The position numbers and the translations under genes are program-made. DNA of 64,000 nucleotides from Sphingomonas alpina. GTDB lineage: Bacteria; Pseudomonadota; Alphaproteobacteria; Sphingomonadales; Sphingomonadaceae. The first letter of the stretch is position 1; each line of letters begins with the position of its first letter. The stretch covers positions 4,858,501-4,922,500 of the forward strand of contig NZ_CP061038.1 of the NCBI RefSeq assembly GCF_014490665.1, read 5' to 3'. This document shows positions 60,728 to 64,000 of this stretch, piece after piece. The notes under the pieces were generated by a model. It had not been told where the DNA came from. It did no database searches and saw nothing but the letters and a program-made list of their open reading frames with translations.

Positions 60728-61909
60728 ATGAACTACGAATCGGCGACGTTCGACAATGACGGGCGCCTGGCACTGCCCGGCGGCGGCGAACCGCGTTCGA
60801 ACCGCCTGTGGTGGATCGTCGGCGCTGTCGCCGTCGTGCTGATCGCGATCGCCGCCTGGTTCGTGTTCGGGACCAAGAAGCCCGAGGTCAAGCATGTCGA
60901 GCAGCTCCCCAATGTCACGGTTGCCGTGCCGGGCAGCAAGCTGGTGCCGCGCGTCCTGTCGGCGACAGGCTCGCTCGCCGCGCGCCGTGAAATGCCTGTC
61001 GGTGTTGCCGGCGAAGGCGGCCTGGTGACGCGCGTGCTGGTCGAGCCGGGTCAATGGGTCGGCGCGGGGCAGGTGCTCGCAACCGTCGACCGCTCGGTCC
61101 AGACCCAGACCGCCGCGTCGCTTGCGGCGCAGATCAATGTCGCACGCGCCGACGCGGCGATCGCCCAGTCCGAACTCGACCGCGCGAAACAGCTGGTCGA
61201 TCGCGGCTTCATCTCCAAGGCCGATCTGGAACGCAAGGCCGCGACCCGCGACGCGGCGCTGGCGCGCGTTCGCGTCAGCCAGGCCGCGCTCGGCGAACAG
61301 AGCGCGCGCAATGGCCGGCTCGACATTCGGGCACCGGCGGCGGGTCTCGTGCTGACGCGCGATGTCGAGCCGGGGCAGATCGTCACCGCCGGATCGGGCA
61401 CCCTGTTCCGTATGGCCAAGGGCGGCGAAATGGAAATGCGCGCCGCGCTGAGCGAAGCCGACCTGATCGGTCTCGGGGTCGGCGTGCGGGCCAAGGTGAC
61501 GCCGGTCGGTGGTACGCAGAGCTTCATGGGCGAGGTATGGCAGGTCTCGCCGATCATCGATCCGCAGACCCGCCAGGGCATCGCACGCATTGCGCTGACC
61601 TATAATCCGGCGCTGCGTCCGGGTGGATTCGCCGCGGCGGAGATCACCAGCGGCGCGGCAACCTCCCCGCAGCTGCCGGAATCGGCGGTGCTGAGTGACG
61701 ATCGCGGCAATTTCGTCTATATCATCGGCAAGGACGACAAGATCGAGCGGCGCGACGTCAAGGTCGGCGCGGTGACCGATTCGGGCGTTGCGATCGCATC
61801 AGGCCTGTCCGGCGCGGAACGCGTCGTGCTGTCGGCTGGCGCGTTCCTCAATCCGGGGCAGAAGGTGGCGCCGGTCGTCGCCAAGAGCGCCGTTAAGGCC
61901 GGGGGCTGA
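60728..61909 (+). CDS. RND efflux pump membrane-fusion adaptor
   Basis: 393 aa. After an N-terminal membrane anchor (residues ~25-48) come the lipoyl/barrel-sandwich parts (PVGVAGEGGLVTRVLVEPGQWV and a later APAAGLVLTRDVEPGQIV), an alpha hairpin between them (~135-195), a beta-barrel and the membrane-proximal domain. It links the inner-membrane RND pump to an outer-membrane channel. Start ATG 60728. The pump gene follows after 5 nt; no outer-membrane channel gene is in the window. Confidence 0.93.
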   Translation: MNYESATFDNDGRLALPGGGEPRSNRLWWIVGAVAVVLIAIAAWFVFGTKKPEVKHVEQLPNVTVAVPGSKLVPRVLSATGSLAARREMPVGVAGEGGLVTRVLVEPGQWVGAGQVLATVDRSVQTQTAASLAAQINVARADAAIAQSELDRAKQLVDRGFISKADLERKAATRDAALARVRVSQAALGEQSARNGRLDIRAPAAGLVLTRDVEPGQIVTAGSGTLFRMAKGGEMEMRAALSEADLIGLGVGVRAKVTPVGGTQSFMGEVWQVSPIIDPQTRQGIARIALTYNPALRPGGFAAAEITSGAATSPQLPESAVLSDDRGNFVYIIGKDDKIERRDVKVGAVTDSGVAIASGLSGAERVVLSAGAFLNPGQKVAPVVAKSAVKAGG

Positions 61910-61914
61910 TCGAT

Positions 61915-64000
61915 ATGAATTTCCGGAACATCTCGGCCTGGTCGATCCGCAACCCGGTACCGTCGATCGTGCTGTTCATCGCGCTGTCGATCGCCGGGGT
62001 CTTCAGCTTCATGAGCATGCAGGTCAATAACGACCCCGACATCGATTTCCCGATGGCGATCATCATCATCAACCAGCCCGGCGCCGCGCCGACCGAGCTC
62101 GAGACCCAGGTCACGCAGCGCGTCGAATCCGCGGTGCGCAGCCTGCAGGGCATCGACGAGATCAGCTCGACGGTGACCGAAGGCCAGTCGCAGACCATGG
62201 TGCAGCTCACCATCGGTACGCCGATCGATCGTGCCGTCATCGATATTCGCGATGCGATCACGCAGATCCGCAACGACCTGCCCGATGGCATTCTCGAACC
62301 GCAAATCTATCGCGCGAACACCAGCGGCAACGATCTCGCCAGCTATTCCGCAATCACCTCCGACATGACGATCGAGCAGCTGAGCTGGTACATCGATAAT
62401 AATGTCAGCAAGGAATTGCTGTCGGTTCCCGGCATGGCGACGGTCAGCCGCAATGGCGGCGTCAGCCGCGAGATCCGCATCATCCTCGATCCGTTGAAGC
62501 TGCAGGCACAGGGCTTGACGGCGAGCCAAGTCAACCAGCAGCTCCGCCAAGTCAATCTCAATGCCGCCGGCGGTCGCGCGGAGATCGCCGGATCCGAGCA
62601 ATCGGTCCGCGTGCTCGGCAATGCCAAGAATGCTTATGAGCTTGGTCAGACGCAGATTTCGGTCGGCGGCGGACGAACCGTGCGCCTCGCCGATATCGGC
62701 CGCGTGCGCGACCTTTATGCAGAACAGCGTTCACAATCCGAATTCGACGGGAAGCAAGTCGTCACCTTCGATTTCCAGCGCGCCAAAGGCGCGTCGGACG
62801 TGGCGGTGTTCCATGCCGCCGAGAAGAAGCTGGCGGACTTGGAGAAGCGCAATCCGAAGGTCCAGTTCAAGCTGATCTTCAACGAAACCCAATATGCCGA
62901 AGCACAATATCACAGCGCGATCGAAGCGCTGATCGAGGGCGCGCTGCTTGCGGTCCTGGTCGTGTTCCTGTTCTTGCGCGACTGGCGCGCGACGGTCATT
63001 TCCGCGCTGGCCATCCCGCTTTCGGCGATCCCGACCTTCTGGTTCATGGAATTGATGGGGTTCAACCTCAACCAGCTGACCCTGCTTGCGCTCAGCCTGG
63101 TCGCCGGCGTGCTGGTCGATGACGCGATCGTCGAGATCGAAAATATCGTCCGGCACATGCGCATGGGCAAAACCGCATATCAGGCGTCGATCGACGCCGC
63201 CGACGAGATCGGGCTGGCCGTGCTCGCCACCACCATGGCGATCGTCGCGGTGTTCCTGCCGGTCGGGCTGATGCCGGGCGTGTCGGGTCAGTTCTTCAAG
63301 AATTTCGGCCTGACCGTCGTCGCCGCGGTGCTGATGAGCCTCGCCGTGGCGCGTCTGCTCACGCCAATGATCGCGGCCTATTTCCTCAAGGCCTTCGGTC
63401 ATGCCGAGCATGGCGAGGGGCGGCTGATGCAGGCCTATCTCACCACGCTCAAATGGACGCTGCGGCATCGCTGGTCGGCGGTCGTCGGCGGCATGAGCGC
63501 GCTCGCGCTGACCGTGGTGTGCTTCTATTTCCTGCCGATGACGTTCCAGCCTGATCAGGATCAGGACGCAACCACCGCGCTGGTCGAAATGGTGCCGGGA
63601 ACGACGCTTGAGCAGACCAGCAAGGTGGTCAAGCAGGTCGCCGACATCCTGGCGGCGGAAAAGCCGGCGGTAAGATCAGTCTATTCACGCTCCTTTGTCG
63701 GTAACGGCCGGGTGACTGCCCTGTTCAACAAGGACAAGGGCATGACCAGTACCCAGTTCGAACAGAGGCTCGCGCCGAAGCTCAACACGATTGCCGATGC
63801 GCGCGTCACGTTCCGCTCGCAGAATGGCTGGGGCGGCAGCGGCCGCGCCTTGACCATCGTGCTTGGCGGCGACGATCCCAAGTTGCTCAACGAAACCGCG
63901 GTCAAGCTGGTGCGCGAAATGGCGAAATTGCCGATCCTCGTCGCGCCGCGGATCAGCGGTGACCTGCAGCGGCCGGAAATCGTGATCAAGCCGCGTCTCG
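61915..64000 (+). CDS. RND efflux permease (AcrB/HAE1-like), 3' truncated by window
   Basis: 695 codons in the window, about two thirds of the usual ~1030-1050 aa. Marks include the start MNFRNISAWSIRNPVPS, the porter domain, and TM4 LLALSLVAGVLVDDAIVEIENIVRHM containing the conserved Asp-Asp of the proton relay. A large periplasmic loop after the first half follows (from TFQPDQDQDATTALVEMVPG). The substrate cannot be told, but the N-terminal anchor of the adaptor and this sequence suit HAE1-type drug/solvent pumps. It runs off the right edge. Confidence 0.95.
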   Translation, partial: MNFRNISAWSIRNPVPSIVLFIALSIAGVFSFMSMQVNNDPDIDFPMAIIIINQPGAAPTELETQVTQRVESAVRSLQGIDEISSTVTEGQSQTMVQLTIGTPIDRAVIDIRDAITQIRNDLPDGILEPQIYRANTSGNDLASYSAITSDMTIEQLSWYIDNNVSKELLSVPGMATVSRNGGVSREIRIILDPLKLQAQGLTASQVNQQLRQVNLNAAGGRAEIAGSEQSVRVLGNAKNAYELGQTQISVGGGRTVRLADIGRVRDLYAEQRSQSEFDGKQVVTFDFQRAKGASDVAVFHAAEKKLADLEKRNPKVQFKLIFNETQYAEAQYHSAIEALIEGALLAVLVVFLFLRDWRATVISALAIPLSAIPTFWFMELMGFNLNQLTLLALSLVAGVLVDDAIVEIENIVRHMRMGKTAYQASIDAADEIGLAVLATTMAIVAVFLPVGLMPGVSGQFFKNFGLTVVAAVLMSLAVARLLTPMIAAYFLKAFGHAEHGEGRLMQAYLTTLKWTLRHRWSAVVGGMSALALTVVCFYFLPMTFQPDQDQDATTALVEMVPGTTLEQTSKVVKQVADILAAEKPAVRSVYSRSFVGNGRVTALFNKDKGMTSTQFEQRLAPKLNTIADARVTFRSQNGWGGSGRALTIVLGGDDPKLLNETAVKLVREMAKLPILVAPRISGDLQRPEIVIKPRL

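Noticed and set aside
1-64000. tRNA or rRNA genes
   Set aside because: No cloverleaf-like segment with the invariant T-arm GTTCRANNC pattern in proper context was seen by eye in the intergenic gaps; I could not run a search tool, so a missed one is possible but unlikely.

Overview
The window is a GC-rich chromosomal segment from an alphaproteobacterium, most probably Sphingomonas or a close relative in the Sphingomonadaceae. This is inferred from gene content and order: a DUF1153/SciP cell-cycle regulator, an alphaproteobacterial-type serC leader, the serC-serA-hisZ-purA run, a beta-helix/diheme cytochrome pair, and many short GC-rich palindromic repeats. No rRNA, tRNA, CRISPR array, prophage or complete insertion sequence was found. 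Both window edges cut genes (a DsbB-like protein at the left, an RND efflux pump at the right).

Layout. 0-4.4 kb: DsbB-like end, coq7, a secreted protein, a membrane glycosyltransferase-like gene with a doubtful 5' end, a DJ-1/PfpI protein and a DedA protein. 4.4-10.4 kb: a UdgX-type uracil-DNA glycosylase fused to DUF4130 and its radical-SAM partner, separated by a hemerythrin protein, a diheme cytochrome c and a parallel beta-helix protein. 10.4-16 kb: an RNB ribonuclease, then an ECF41 sigma factor module with an AhpD-like protein and a promoter matching ECF41, then membrane proteins. 16-24.8 kb: a frameshifted smc, two DsbA-like thioredoxin-fold proteins, a DUF721/DciA-like gene, mutY, a serine hydrolase and nudC. 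24.9-34.7 kb: pheA, a membrane cytochrome c, a cupin, a LOG-family protein, an extensin-like lipoprotein, and serC, serA, hisZ and purA. 34.7-39.5 kb: a Fur-box-associated iron/heme-type uptake locus (tonB, TonB-dependent receptor, DUF4198 protein, EF-hand protein). 39.6-43.4 kb: aroC, fabI, a YihY-type protein and a frameshifted dnaJ-family gene. 43.5-47 kb: transglutaminase plus a fused circularly permuted ATP-grasp/alpha-E protein. 47.5-49.6 kb: TetR and a carotenoid oxygenase. 49.7-53.2 kb: bacterial NHEJ (ligD, ku). 53.3-64 kb: pdxH, a CDF transporter, a PhzF-like protein, a serine hydrolase, mnmA, sciP, two GlsB/YeaQ proteins flanking a SIMPL protein, and an RND efflux adaptor and permease.

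Most notable signals. (1) Two related AT-rich elements, at about 27.2-27.5 kb (+) and 47.2-47.5 kb (-), share a near-identical 35-nt head and a homologous array of short inverted repeats. The repeat word differs between the copies but is changed consistently throughout each. (2) Five copies of an 80-90 nt palindromic repeat, one lying in frame inside ligD. (3) A self-consistent ECF41 regulatory module. (4) Four single-base frame problems, in a glycosyltransferase-like gene, smc, dnaJ and ligD, mostly in homopolymers; these may be sequencing errors.
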